This document shows positions 1-8,910 of a DNA stretch of 37,732 nt, piece by piece; position 1 is the stretch's first letter; every line of letters starts with the position of its first letter. The position numbers were made by a program, and so were the translations under genes. The stretch is from Alteromonadaceae bacterium. GTDB lineage: Bacteria; Pseudomonadota; Gammaproteobacteria; Enterobacterales; Alteromonadaceae. The notes under the pieces were generated by a model, which saw only the letters and a list, made by a program, of their open reading frames with translations, did not search any database and was not told where the DNA came from. The stretch covers positions 35,519 through 73,250 of the forward strand of contig JAESPQ010000072.1 in assembly GCA_016765535.1 (NCBI GenBank). Reading direction: 5' to 3'.

Positions 1-2165
1 CTACATTTATCACACTCTAATATAGGGCCGTCATAACCTTTAATTTTAAAGTCGCCTAATTCTAATTCATAGCCATCACACACAGGATTATGACCACAAA
101 CATGTAATTTACGCTTTTCATCAATTAAGTAGCTGTCCATAGCCGTGTCACACTTAGAACAACGTTTCATCGCCATAAGTGCTTCGGTTTCTTGATCTTC
201 AGCCAAAATATTAACCGCTTCTTCACCTGACACTAGATTCATCGTGGTAGTACAACGCTCTTTCGGCGGCAAGGCATAACCTGAGCATCCTAAAAACACC
301 CCTGTAGAAGCCGTTCTAATGCCCATTTTACGACCACACGTCGGACAATCAATATCAACTTCAATCGGTTCATTTTTACGCATACCACCTTCTTCGGGTG
401 GCAAATCTGCTTTTTCTAATTGCTTGGTAAAGTTTTTATAAAATTCATCAAGCACTGTTTTCCAATCAACATGTCCTTCGGCTATTTCATCTAACTCTTG
501 CTCCATATTGGCCGTAAAGTCATAACTCATTAATTTAGCAAAACTATCAGATAAACTGTCGGTAACAATTTCGCCCATTTTTTCAGCATAAAAACGTTTT
601 TTCTCAATGCGTACATAACCGCGATCTTGAATAGTCGATATAATTGAGGCATAGGTTGATGGACGACCAATAGAACGTTTTTCTAATTCTTTAACCAATG
701 ACGCTTCACCAAAACGAGCTGTTGGCTTAGTAAAATGCTGGGTAGGAATAAGCTCATCTAAAACAATATTATCGCCAACAGTCACATCGGGTAACTGCTT
801 ATCTTTATCATTAGCTTTAGTAATATGCTGATGAACGCGAGTCCAGCCATCAAACTCCATTACACGACCTTTCGCTTTTAGGTCAAAACCAGCCGCAGTA
901 ACAGTGATTATTGATAGTGCATAACGTGCTGCAGTCATTTGACAAGCAACAAATTGTCGCCAAATTAAATCATATAATTTACGCGCATCAGCATCAACAT
1001 TATCTAGCAATGCGGCTTCACGTTTAACATCTGATGGACGAATGGCTTCATGCGCTTCTTGGGCATTATTTTTACTGCTGTAAACACGAGATTTTTCAGG
1101 TAGATAATGCGCGCCATAAGTATCACTAACAAAGTTACGACACATTTCTACCGCATCTTTACTTAAATTAGTTGAGTCGGTACGCATATAAGTTATATAA
1201 CCCGCTTCGTATAAACGTTGGGCCAGTCCCATAGTACGTTTAACGCCATAACCTAAGCGTGTGCTAGCAGCCTGCTGTAAAGTTGAAGTAATAAACGGTG
1301 CAGACGGCATACTTTTTGAGGGTTTGTCTTCACGTTTACTCACTTTATATTGCGCACCTTTTAAGGCAGCAACAGCTTGTTCAGTGTCTTTTTGGTTATC
1401 AGGCTTAAACGCTTTACCTTGTTGATGAGTAACTGCTAACTCTAATTGTTGCTCAGTTTCAGTATGCGTTTGCGCCACAACTTCCCAAAACTCTTGCGGG
1501 TTAAAGGCTTTAATTTCACGCTCACGTTCAACAACAAGCTTAACCGCAACAGATTGTACACGCCCAGCAGACAAGCCACGTGCGACTTTTTTCCACAGTA
1601 ACGGGCTCACCATAAAACCCACCACGCGGTCTAAAAATCGTCGCGCTTGTTGCGCATTAACACCCGGAATGCTTAATTCTGTTGGCTGGGCAAAAGCACT
1701 TTTAATCGAGTTTTCGGTGATTTCATTAAACACCACGCGACTAAAGCGTTCGTCTTCACCGCCAATAATTTCTTTTAAGTGCCATGCAATTGCTTCTCCC
1801 TCGCGATCCAAATCGGTTGCGAGATAAACATGTTCTGAAGCATCGGCAAGTTTTTTTAATTCGGCAACGACTTTTTCTTTGCCGGGCAATATTTGATAAT
1901 TAGCTTGCCAATTGTTTTCAGGATCAATCCCCATACGATTAACTAAGGCTATTTTATCACGCTTAGCTTTATATATAGCTTTTGCTGCGGGTGCCATTTT
2001 ACGCACTTCGGCAGGCGATTTAGTCGACGCCTTTTTACCTGTGCTACTGGTAGGTAAATCTCTAATATGACCAACACTCGATTTAACGATGTAGTCTTTA
2101 CCTAAATACTTATTAATAGTCTTTGCTTTGGCAGGTGATTCGACAATAACCAGATTTTTTGCCAT
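1..2165 (-). CDS. topA: DNA topoisomerase I (type IA), C-terminus cut off by window edge
   Basis: Relaxes negatively supercoiled DNA by cutting one strand. Reading the minus strand from the ATG at 2165 gives [17 protein letters not shown], the typical Toprim start, followed by the acidic Toprim motif around [13 protein letters not shown]. The catalytic tyrosine is in the [10 protein letters not shown] motif at about residue 326 (codon 1188-1190). Tetracysteine zinc-finger segments occupy the last 120 or so codons before the window edge. 721 codons are visible; the E. coli enzyme has 865 residues, so the tail of the zinc-binding region lies outside. The frame is open throughout. The gene is divergent from the arginase-family gene across 423 bp. 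topA near sohB and yciK is the E. coli neighbourhood. Confidence 0.97.
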   Translation of the reverse strand, partial: MAKNLVIVESPAKAKTINKYLGKDYIVKSSVGHIRDLPTSSTGKKASTKSPAEVRKMAPAAKAIYKAKRDKIALVNRMGIDPENNWQANYQILPGKEKVVAELKKLADASEHVYLATDLDREGEAIAWHLKEIIGGEDERFSRVVFNEITENSIKSAFAQPTELSIPGVNAQQARRFLDRVVGFMVSPLLWKKVARGLSAGRVQSVAVKLVVEREREIKAFNPQEFWEVVAQTHTETEQQLELAVTHQQGKAFKPDNQKDTEQAVAALKGAQYKVSKREDKPSKSMPSAPFITSTLQQAASTRLGYGVKRTMGLAQRLYEAGYITYMRTDSTNLSKDAVEMCRNFVSDTYGAHYLPEKSRVYSSKNNAQEAHEAIRPSDVKREAALLDNVDADARKLYDLIWRQFVACQMTAARYALSIITVTAAGFDLKAKGRVMEFDGWTRVHQHITKANDKDKQLPDVTVGDNIVLDELIPTQHFTKPTARFGEASLVKELEKRSIGRPSTYASIISTIQDRGYVRIEKKRFYAEKMGEIVTDSLSDSFAKLMSYDFTANMEQELDEIAEGHVDWKTVLDEFYKNFTKQLEKADLPPEEGGMRKNEPIEVDIDCPTCGRKMGIRTASTGVFLGCSGYALPPKERCTTTMNLVSGEEAVNILAEDQETEALMAMKRCSKCDTAMDSYLIDEKRKLHVCGHNPVCDGYELELGDFKIKGYDGPILECDKC

Positions 2166-2218
2166 ATTTATTTTTAATTCCTACTGTTCTAATGAAAACC
2201 ATCCATTAGAAAATCAAT

Positions 2219-2224
2219 ATTATA
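2219..2224 (-). promoter_or_regulatory. Candidate -10 box for topA
   Basis: A perfect TATAAT on the minus strand lies about 55 bp upstream of the topA start. No convincing -35 box is visible at 16-18 bp, so this rests on the -10 hexamer and position alone. Confidence 0.3.
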
Positions 2225-2388
2225 ACGGTTAAAATTCAAGCGAGTATTTGAATAAAACCACCATAAAGCTTATTTTATTTTTAGCTTACGTTTTTAAATT
2301 ACTTATTAGGTATATCTGCTAATTCATGAGCTGACAAGCAAAAATTTCATTCACCAGTCAAATAGCCATATTTTAAATAGCGGCATTT

Positions 2389-2397
2389 TGCTATAAT
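2389..2397 (+). promoter_or_regulatory. Candidate extended -10 promoter for arginase-family gene
   Basis: TGCTATAAT fits the extended -10 pattern TGnTATAAT, which can work without a strong -35 box. It would give a 5' leader of roughly 185 nt before the ATG at 2589. Confidence 0.4.
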
Positions 2398-2588
2398 AGA
2401 GCGCAATCATAATAGACTTTTCACTAAAAATTAAGCGCTAAACGTTATTATTATTAATTATCTACTAAAGTTGTAGTAGTTTATAACAAAGATTTCGCTT
2501 CAGCCAACAAACTAAATCACACGTAATTTACAATATTAACTTACATACTAACGAATATGATCAACAACAATTCACGCAGAGGATATTT

Positions 2589-3695
2589 ATGTCAACGTCA
2601 TGGTTAAACTATAAAAACAAACTATCACACTGTTTATGCCCCCCAGGTAATGGCGTGTTTACCGTAAACACCGCTAAAGAACGAAAAGAACAACTGCATC
2701 AAAAAATTTTTGGTCAAAGCGATAATATTGAACATTTATGGCAAACGACACTCGCACAACTACCACAAAGCAGTAATGCAGTTATTTTAGGCATTGCTTC
2801 TGATTGTGGTGGCGGTATTTTACGTGGCGCTAATTGGGGACCGCTATTTTTACGTTCAAGCTTGCTAGAAAATTATCAAGACGTTACCGCTTTTGATTTA
2901 GGTGACATTCGCGTTATACCACATTTATTACATGATAAATATTTAAATGAAGCCACTTTAAGTAACTGCCGCAAAGCACTTTATAACGATGAACACAGTG
3001 ACTATTGCGTTAGCCCCTTGTCTATTACCGAAGATGTGTTACATGATTTTTATGCACAATTTCCTGAAAAAGGCATTTTTGGCATTGGTGGCGATCATTC
3101 GGTTAGTTACCCACTAACAAAAACCTATTTACAAGCAAAAAAAGCACAAGGTAAACGTACTGCCATTATTCATTTTGATGCGCATACCGATTTATTAGTA
3201 GAGCGCTTAGGTATTGATTTATGTTTTGGCTCTTGGTGTACCCACATATTAAGCGACTTACATGAAAATAATCATTTGATCCAAGTGGGTATTCGCTCAA
3301 GTGGCAAGCCTAAATCTCACTGGGAAAGTACTTTTGGTATAAAACAACATTGGGCGCACGAAATCAAAGAACTTGGCGCTAATGTGATCACAGAGCGTAT
3401 TTTAGCGCAGCTTAAAGATGAAAATATTGACGAGCTTTATGTCAGTTTTGATATTGATGCTATTGATGACAGTTATGTGGCTGCCACAGGTACACCCGAA
3501 CCTGACGGTTTAATGCCAAGCGAAGCAATGACAATATTAACCGAACTTGCCAAACATTACCCGATAACGGGCGCAGATATGATGGAAATAGCGCCGTTTA
3601 CTGACAGTTCTGGATTAGGTCAAGCCAGCCAAGATAAAACCTTAGCGGTAGCAAGCGAAATATCAGCATTCTTGCTAGGTGAGATGAATAAATAA
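2589..3695 (+). CDS. Arginase/agmatinase/formimidoylglutamase (ureohydrolase) family protein
   Basis: Ureohydrolases hydrolyse guanidino or formimino groups with a binuclear manganese centre. The metal-binding motifs are intact: GGDHS (His170), FDAHTD (Asp197, His199, Asp201) and SFDIDAID (Asp288, Asp290). A C-terminal MMEIAP motif is also present. The length of 368 aa is somewhat over the usual 300-350, with a long N-terminal extension before the core fold near residue 62. A good Shine-Dalgarno (AGAGGA) precedes the ATG. The substrate cannot be read from sequence: the GGDHS form is more arginase/agmatinase-like than the GGGHN seen in many HutG proteins, and no hut, spe or arg genes adjoin it. 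A bidirectional terminator follows. Confidence 0.85.
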   Translation: MSTSWLNYKNKLSHCLCPPGNGVFTVNTAKERKEQLHQKIFGQSDNIEHLWQTTLAQLPQSSNAVILGIASDCGGGILRGANWGPLFLRSSLLENYQDVTAFDLGDIRVIPHLLHDKYLNEATLSNCRKALYNDEHSDYCVSPLSITEDVLHDFYAQFPEKGIFGIGGDHSVSYPLTKTYLQAKKAQGKRTAIIHFDAHTDLLVERLGIDLCFGSWCTHILSDLHENNHLIQVGIRSSGKPKSHWESTFGIKQHWAHEIKELGANVITERILAQLKDENIDELYVSFDIDAIDDSYVAATGTPEPDGLMPSEAMTILTELAKHYPITGADMMEIAPFTDSSGLGQASQDKTLAVASEISAFLLGEMNK

Positions 3696-3758
3696 TGGTT
3701 GAATGATTTTTCATTCATTGAATATTTACTTACATTGCTAGTTTCTAGCTTAACAAAC

Positions 3759-3787
3759 AAAAATCCCGAGCATTGCTCGGGATTTTT
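3759..3787. terminator. Bidirectional rho-independent terminator
   Basis: A perfect 12-bp stem (AAAAATCCCGAG / CTCGGGATTTTT) with a 5-nt loop. It has a T-run on both strands and sits between two convergent genes, so it serves the arginase-family gene and the Ig-repeat lipoprotein. Confidence 0.9.
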
Positions 3788-3804
3788 ATTGCCCTAAATA
3801 TTAG

Positions 3805-6800
3805 TTATTGAATAACAATATTAGCAAAACCAATACTTTCTTTTACGCCATTAGGTGTTTCAATAGTTACCGAAAGAAGTCCAGATTTAGGTTCTTTTTC
3901 CCCTTTAATACTCACCGAAAATCTAATACCGCCATTATGATTATCATTTGGCCAAACATTACTTGCTCCTGCCACGACAGAACCAGCAGATGCTGTAAAG
4001 TTAATTTTAGTGCCTGCAGGTAACGGTTGATTATGTAAATCAGCAATAGTAACTACTGCGCTGCCAGTATTTTCTCCTGCAATATATACGGTAGTATCAT
4101 TGGGGTTTATATTAGGATCCCCTTTAGACAAAGCATCATTTGTAGCATTTAAAGTAACAAACCCATTACTACCAGACATGATAAGTACTAAAGAGCGACG
4201 GACATTAATTGATTTTTGAGTACTTGAACAACCAGCATGAGCAGGCTGTCCATTAGCATCTAGCGCACATAATACACCATTATATAAACCATCATTTTGA
4301 GTAAAGACTGAATCGTTATTAAAGTCCATAAATTCTTCCAATTTACCACTATTATTAACATCACCACCTTCTGCAGGATTATATTTGCCGTCTTCGTTAT
4401 GATCGACAAACGCTTCTTTTAAATCATACGGTAAACCTGAAATATTTAAGCCTTTAAACGCTGCTACTTCTGAGGCATCAAAACGGCCATTACCATTTAA
4501 ATCAGGAAATGATTCTTCACCAATAGCGGTGGCAGTAATCGTTGCACGCCCACCAAATTTTTGCCCTAAAGTATTAACAGGTTGTGCAGGATGAACAGTA
4601 GCACCATTAACATTTATATCATTCTCATTACCAGCACCATTACCTTCACTGCTATCACTATCATGAATTAACACATGTCCCTCAGGGTAAGGGAATTGAC
4701 TGCGCCAAGTAACTGTACAGGCGCCATTAAGGGTTGTACAAGAAGGATCAATTGAGCCACCTTCAGTAGTAAAGCTTACCGCTGTACCATCAGGTACAGG
4801 ATTGTTAAAAGCATCTGCCATACGTGCAGTTACTTGTACTTCACTCCCTTCAAGATCCCAACCTTCTACATTTAAAATATCAGCCGACAAACTAAAACTA
4901 TCTTGATCTGGAATGCCAGTAGAAACCACTAACACACTCGATTGTGAAGAAATCAAAGGGCTACTACCTGCAATATCCGCATTGACACGCACCGAGGTTG
5001 CCACCGTACCTGAGTTAATCACCGTTTGCACAAAACCATTATTATCCGTTGTCGCACTACTTGGAATTAAAGCAACACCGCCAACATTAGTGTTTAAACT
5101 AAAATTAACTACCTGATTATTGACAGGATTAGCATTAGTATCTAAAACTTTAAAAACTACAGTAGAACTTTCAGCACCACCTAACGCCCCTGTACCTAAA
5201 ATGCCAATATTTTCAGGAGTAGCAGAGATAAACTCTATACTACCCACACTAGCAGGTAATACATTAACAGACGTTGCTGCCGATAAATTAATCCCCCCTG
5301 CATTGGCATTAACACTAATAGGATCATCACCGACACAGCCTTTGGCTAAATACGTGCTCGTAGCGACACCATTAGACGTAATGATCGGTGAGCTAAGACT
5401 TGCCGAGGGAGTTGCCAAGCTAGTACAACTAGATGAAAAGTTAACCTCAACCGGCTCTTTAAACAAACTACCTTGATCATCAATGATATTTACCGTTACT
5501 ACCGTCGTACCTCCTGCCGATATAGTATTTAAACTAATATCTGCAACACCTTCTTGAAATGGCGATCCACTACCCATTAAGACATTCGATGCACCAACCA
5601 CCAATAATACTTGGCCATTTTCACCTGTAGCAATGCTAGCAGTCACGGTACCTGCGCCGAGGGAGTCACCTGCTAATATATCAACACTCGCCTGATTATC
5701 ACTATTAGTAATTGCTGTCGCAATAGGGATATCACCAACAGTCGAAGTAAACGTTACAATTACTGGAGAGGTTATACCATTTACGGTGGCAATTAATTTA
5801 CCCGATTTGGATGCGGTAATAGTTTGCGTACTAGTTCCTGATTTATCAACTAAACCAACGTTAATATTTATATCACCAACAATGCCAATATCATCACCTT
5901 GCGTAGTAAAACTAATATCCTTCGTTGTATTACCAGAAGCTAAACTAGCGGTAACAGTACCTGCGCCACGGACATTACCTGCCGTCAACGTAATGGTAGT
6001 AACACCATTAGCATCGGTAAGCGCAGTGCCAGAGCTTGGAGAGAATGCGCCTAATGTTGAGGTAAAGTTAACCACAGTTCCTGATAAAACAGAGCTTCCT
6101 TGACTAACAACTGCATTAACCGTTATTGGGGCTTGTCCAGATACCGTATCACTTGATAAATTTAGTGATATAAGTATAGGAGGAATATTAAATTCAATAG
6201 TATTACTCTCCCCCGACTCTAAAAAGGCATTAAGCGTCCCTACACCAACATCAGTCCCCGCATTTAAAGTGATAACAGCAACACCTTGCGCATCCGTCGT
6301 AATAGTACTTAAAACAGGAGATAAAGTTCCTAGATCAGTAGTAAAGCTCACATCAGTGCCTGTTAATACATCATTACCTTGGGTAATAGTTGCTGTTACA
6401 GTTGTAGATACTCCTACGGTTACCATTTCATTTGATAGAACTAAGGCAATATCAATCGGTGGGATATTAAATTGTATTGTGTTTGTTTCCCCAGAGCTTA
6501 GCGACACTGTAATTATACCAGTACCAACATCAGTCCCCGCATTTAAAGTAATAACAGCAACACCTTGCGCATCCGTCGTAATAGTACTTAAAACAGGAGA
6601 TAGTGTTCCTAGATCAGTAGCAAAACTCACATCAGTGCCTGTTAATAGATTATTCCCTTGAGTAATAGTTGCCGTTACAGTTACAGAGGAAGTTCTGGTA
6701 ACCTCTTGATTAGATAGCGCAAGAGATATAGCAATAGGATCAGGTGTTGTACCACCACCATTGCTACCACCATTGCCATCGCCGCCATTGCTTAAGCTTC

Positions 6801-6864
6801 CGCCTCCGCAACTGATTAATGATAGAAGTAAAACGAAATAACTAAAACGTCGAAGTAGCTTCAT
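3805..6864 (-). CDS. Large Ig-like (Big_1/invasin-type) repeat lipoprotein
   Basis: A 1019-aa probable surface lipoprotein. It starts with a short signal peptide and lipobox LISC (Cys19), then a Gly/Asn/Ser-rich linker of about 25 residues. Tandem beta-sandwich repeats of about 93 residues follow, each with a TTDAQGVAVITLNAG-type core, as in bacterial Ig-like Big_1 domains of invasin/intimin-like proteins. Repeats 1 and 2 are nearly identical; later copies diverge. At least six repeats lie between residues 45 and 700. The C-terminal third holds DxNxNGxxD / DxNxDG calcium-loop-like motifs and several cysteines. A strong ribosome site (GGGAGAGGG) precedes the ATG. The gene is alone, with a terminator downstream and a long hairpin upstream. 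An adhesion or surface-display role is inferred; no intimin beta-barrel is visible. Confidence 0.8.
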   Translation of the reverse strand: MKLLRRFSYFVLLLSLISCGGGSLSNGGDGNGGSNGGGTTPDPIAISLALSNQEVTRTSSVTVTATITQGNNLLTGTDVSFATDLGTLSPVLSTITTDAQGVAVITLNAGTDVGTGIITVSLSSGETNTIQFNIPPIDIALVLSNEMVTVGVSTTVTATITQGNDVLTGTDVSFTTDLGTLSPVLSTITTDAQGVAVITLNAGTDVGVGTLNAFLESGESNTIEFNIPPILISLNLSSDTVSGQAPITVNAVVSQGSSVLSGTVVNFTSTLGAFSPSSGTALTDANGVTTITLTAGNVRGAGTVTASLASGNTTKDISFTTQGDDIGIVGDININVGLVDKSGTSTQTITASKSGKLIATVNGITSPVIVTFTSTVGDIPIATAITNSDNQASVDILAGDSLGAGTVTASIATGENGQVLLVVGASNVLMGSGSPFQEGVADISLNTISAGGTTVVTVNIIDDQGSLFKEPVEVNFSSSCTSLATPSASLSSPIITSNGVATSTYLAKGCVGDDPISVNANAGGINLSAATSVNVLPASVGSIEFISATPENIGILGTGALGGAESSTVVFKVLDTNANPVNNQVVNFSLNTNVGGVALIPSSATTDNNGFVQTVINSGTVATSVRVNADIAGSSPLISSQSSVLVVSTGIPDQDSFSLSADILNVEGWDLEGSEVQVTARMADAFNNPVPDGTAVSFTTEGGSIDPSCTTLNGACTVTWRSQFPYPEGHVLIHDSDSSEGNGAGNENDINVNGATVHPAQPVNTLGQKFGGRATITATAIGEESFPDLNGNGRFDASEVAAFKGLNISGLPYDLKEAFVDHNEDGKYNPAEGGDVNNSGKLEEFMDFNNDSVFTQNDGLYNGVLCALDANGQPAHAGCSSTQKSINVRRSLVLIMSGSNGFVTLNATNDALSKGDPNINPNDTTVYIAGENTGSAVVTIADLHNQPLPAGTKINFTASAGSVVAGASNVWPNDNHNGGIRFSVSIKGEKEPKSGLLSVTIETPNGVKESIGFANIVIQ
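6244..6679 (-). repeat. Two near-identical 279-bp-period repeats inside the Ig lipoprotein gene
   Basis: The stretch at 6244-6400 is repeated at 6523-6679 with only scattered base changes. The offset is exactly 279 bp, or 93 codons, one Ig-like domain. Near identity at DNA level, including third positions, implies recent duplication or gene conversion. Confidence 0.85.
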
Positions 6865-6918
6865 AAAAGCCCTCTCCCTGATACTGAGTGATATTATTTG
6901 AATATGTAAACTTATTAT

Positions 6919-6968
6919 TTAACTTATTCTCTAACTTAAGTGACAAGTTAAGTTAGAGAATAAGTTAA
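6919..6968. promoter_or_regulatory. 21-bp perfect inverted repeat upstream of Ig lipoprotein
   Basis: Arms 6919-6939 and 6948-6968 are perfectly complementary around an 8-nt loop. The element sits 55-104 bp upstream of the lipoprotein start. Neither strand has a T-run after the stem, so an ordinary terminator is unlikely. It may be an mRNA leader hairpin or a regulator site. Confidence 0.7.
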
Positions 6969-7346
6969 TAAAGTTACACTAATTTATACCATCTTAACTG
7001 ATAAAATATCCTATCGTCACTAACTAATGTAAAAACTTTAGTAAATATGAAGTAATTTATGTGATTATTGTTACTTTTGATGCGGTTAAATGGTCTTAAA
7101 ATGTAAAAACGATTAAAACGAAGTGGTTCTGTTTCCTAAAAATTATTTAGGTTGTTCTTTAATATCAAATCTTAACATTATAAACTAGGCGAGCAGAGTC
7201 ACCGTAACAGATAAAAATCGATTAACAAAAAAAATAATTAACAAAATAAAATCAATAGAAAATATTAAATTTATATGGTGGAATAATGAGATTCATTTGT
7301 CTTTTATTCTAGCCTTTAAATCTAAAAATGAATCACAGGCTTAATC

Positions 7347-7405
7347 TTTAATAACTATAATTTATTTAATAACTATAATTTAGAAAAATAATTTAGAAAA
7401 ATAAT
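7347..7405 (+). repeat. Two adjacent short tandem duplications
   Basis: The 18-mer TTTAATAACTATAATTTA occurs twice in tandem (7347-7364, 7365-7382). A 13-bp unit, ATTTAGAAAAATA, follows and also repeats. They lie 75-130 bp before the symporter start, in the probable promoter/leader zone. Confidence 0.75.
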
Positions 7406-7479
7406 ACAAAAAACACACCAGTAACGACGGCTAAATATAAAAAGTCTAAACCTAAAAGAGAACAACAACGGAGAACACG

Positions 7480-8790
7480 ATGAATTTATCGGTAAAAATT
7501 CTTTTATCCATGCTAATTGCTGCAATAGTAGGAATTATTATGAACAAATTCCTCTTAGATAATGAATTTGTACAAAACTATATATTGGGGAAATATGGTT
7601 TTTTTGATGTCGGTGGCACGATGTTTATAAAAGCATTAAAAATGCTCGTAGTCCCCTTAGTCTTTTGTTCATTAATTGGCGGCATTGCCAATATGGATGA
7701 TATGAGAGCTCTCGGTCGTACCAGTGCGAAAGCCGTTGCTTTATTTATGATAACAACCATTATCGCAATAGCGTTTGCTTTAACCGTTGCTACTAGCTTT
7801 GGCATTGGTGAAGGTTTTGATAAATCGGCTGCGGATATTGTTGCCGTTACCGTAAAAGATGCGCCTAGTTTTGGGCAAGTAGTCATTAATATTATTCCTG
7901 ATAACATAATTGGTGAAATGGCATCAGGGAATATGCTTGCCGTCATATTTATCAGCATTGTTATCGGTATTTCAATTTCGCATTCAGGTGTTGAAGGTGA
8001 ACGTACCGCTAAATTTATTGCTGATTTTAACGAAGTGATCATGAGTTTAGTTAATTTAGTGATGAATATTGCGCCTTATGGAGTGTTTTGTTTAATGGCA
8101 AAAACTTTTGCAGAACAAGGCTTAGAGGTATTTATTCCTATATTCGGTTACTTTTTAACAGTCGCCCTAGTATTAGTACTGCATTATGTCGGAACCTTTA
8201 GTGGCATATTTTTTATGGCGCGATTAAACCCTATAACCTTTTTAAAGAAAATGCGCGATACCGTATTATTTGCCTTTAGTACCGCTAGCTCTAATGCCAC
8301 TATTCCCATTACTATGCGCACTGCAGAAGAGCGTCTTGGGGTATCAAATTCAATCGCTTCATTTGTTATTCCATTAGGCGCAACTATCAATATGAATGGT
8401 ACGGCAATAATGCAAGGGGTTGCCACCGTATTTGTTGCCAATGTTTATGGTCATGATCTAATGTTTTTAGATTATTTAACCATTATCGGCATGTCAGTAT
8501 TAGCCTCTATTGGCACTGCTGGTGTTCCTGGTGTTGGTTTGATCATGTTAGCGATGGTATTTACTCAAGTTGGCTTACCTGTTGAAGGTATTGCGTTAAT
8601 TATTGGTGTTGACCGTTTATTAGACATGATGAGAACCGCCGTTAATGTTACGGGTGACGCTGCAGTAACAGTCGTGGTAGCTAAAAGCGAAGGTAAGCTT
8701 GATCTTGATGTTTATAACGATGTAAATGCGGGTAAATTTGAAGCTATTGATTTAAACACCCACGAACATGACCAAGGGCATCAAACATAA
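7480..8790 (+). CDS. Dicarboxylate/amino acid:cation symporter (DAACS family)
   Basis: Inner-membrane secondary transporter that takes up glutamate, aspartate or C4-dicarboxylates with Na+ or H+. The 436-aa protein matches the GltP/DctA/GltPh architecture. It has a hydrophobic N-terminus, the serine-rich HP1 hairpin (STASSNATIP, about residue 267), the TM7 motif NMNGTA (usually NMDGT), the HP2 loop (SIGTAGVPG) and the TM8 segment GVDRLLDMMRTAVNVTGD with its conserved Asp, Arg and Asn. The Arg in TM8 favours an acidic substrate. A good Shine-Dalgarno (GGAG) precedes the ATG. It is monocistronic with a terminator at 8849-8885. The exact substrate is not readable. Confidence 0.92.
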   Translation: MNLSVKILLSMLIAAIVGIIMNKFLLDNEFVQNYILGKYGFFDVGGTMFIKALKMLVVPLVFCSLIGGIANMDDMRALGRTSAKAVALFMITTIIAIAFALTVATSFGIGEGFDKSAADIVAVTVKDAPSFGQVVINIIPDNIIGEMASGNMLAVIFISIVIGISISHSGVEGERTAKFIADFNEVIMSLVNLVMNIAPYGVFCLMAKTFAEQGLEVFIPIFGYFLTVALVLVLHYVGTFSGIFFMARLNPITFLKKMRDTVLFAFSTASSNATIPITMRTAEERLGVSNSIASFVIPLGATINMNGTAIMQGVATVFVANVYGHDLMFLDYLTIIGMSVLASIGTAGVPGVGLIMLAMVFTQVGLPVEGIALIIGVDRLLDMMRTAVNVTGDAAVTVVVAKSEGKLDLDVYNDVNAGKFEAIDLNTHEHDQGHQT

Positions 8791-8848
8791 AAAACCTAAT
8801 AGTTTAATATTTCAATAGCTTATTTGAACGTTTCAAAACCAAACAATG

Positions 8849-8885
8849 AAAAAGCGCTAACAGTGAATACTGCTAGCGCTTTTTT
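8849..8885. terminator. Rho-independent terminator after symporter gene
   Basis: An AAAAGCGCTA-type stem with one A/C mismatch and an inner CAG/CTG extension, 6-nt loop, followed by TTTTTT. The flanking A-run allows use from the minus strand for the convergent sohB. Confidence 0.85.
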
Positions 8886-8910
8886 ATATAACAATTAAAT
8901 ACATTAGCGA

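Larger units (their letters stand above)
2166..2588. other. Divergent intergenic region, topA / arginase-family gene
   Basis: This 423-bp AT-rich stretch holds promoters for both flanking genes and no coding sequence that I can support. An ATTCAA-N8-TTGAAT inverted repeat lies at 2234-2253. No RNA gene or mobile element is evident. Confidence 0.6.
6865..7479. other. Long divergent intergenic region, Ig lipoprotein / symporter
   Basis: 615 bp of AT-rich DNA without a supportable gene. It contains a 21-bp perfect inverted repeat (6919-6968) on the lipoprotein side and two short tandem duplications (7347-7405) on the symporter side. Promoters for both genes must lie here; I could not place them confidently. 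Confidence 0.6.

Noticed and set aside
2357-2375. 19-nt stretch matching the right arm of the 146-bp element (31745-31763, opposite strand) with one mismatch.
   Set aside because: Both are very AT-rich; a rough estimate gives about one such match by chance in a window of this size, and the flanks do not align well.
2166-2588. Possible small RNA or extra gene in the topA upstream region.
   Set aside because: No promoter-terminator pair, conserved fold or coding pattern could be supported.
5120-6661. Open frames on the plus strand opposite the Ig-repeat lipoprotein.
   Set aside because: They mirror the repeat structure and codon bias of the real gene and have no recognisable protein features or ribosome sites.
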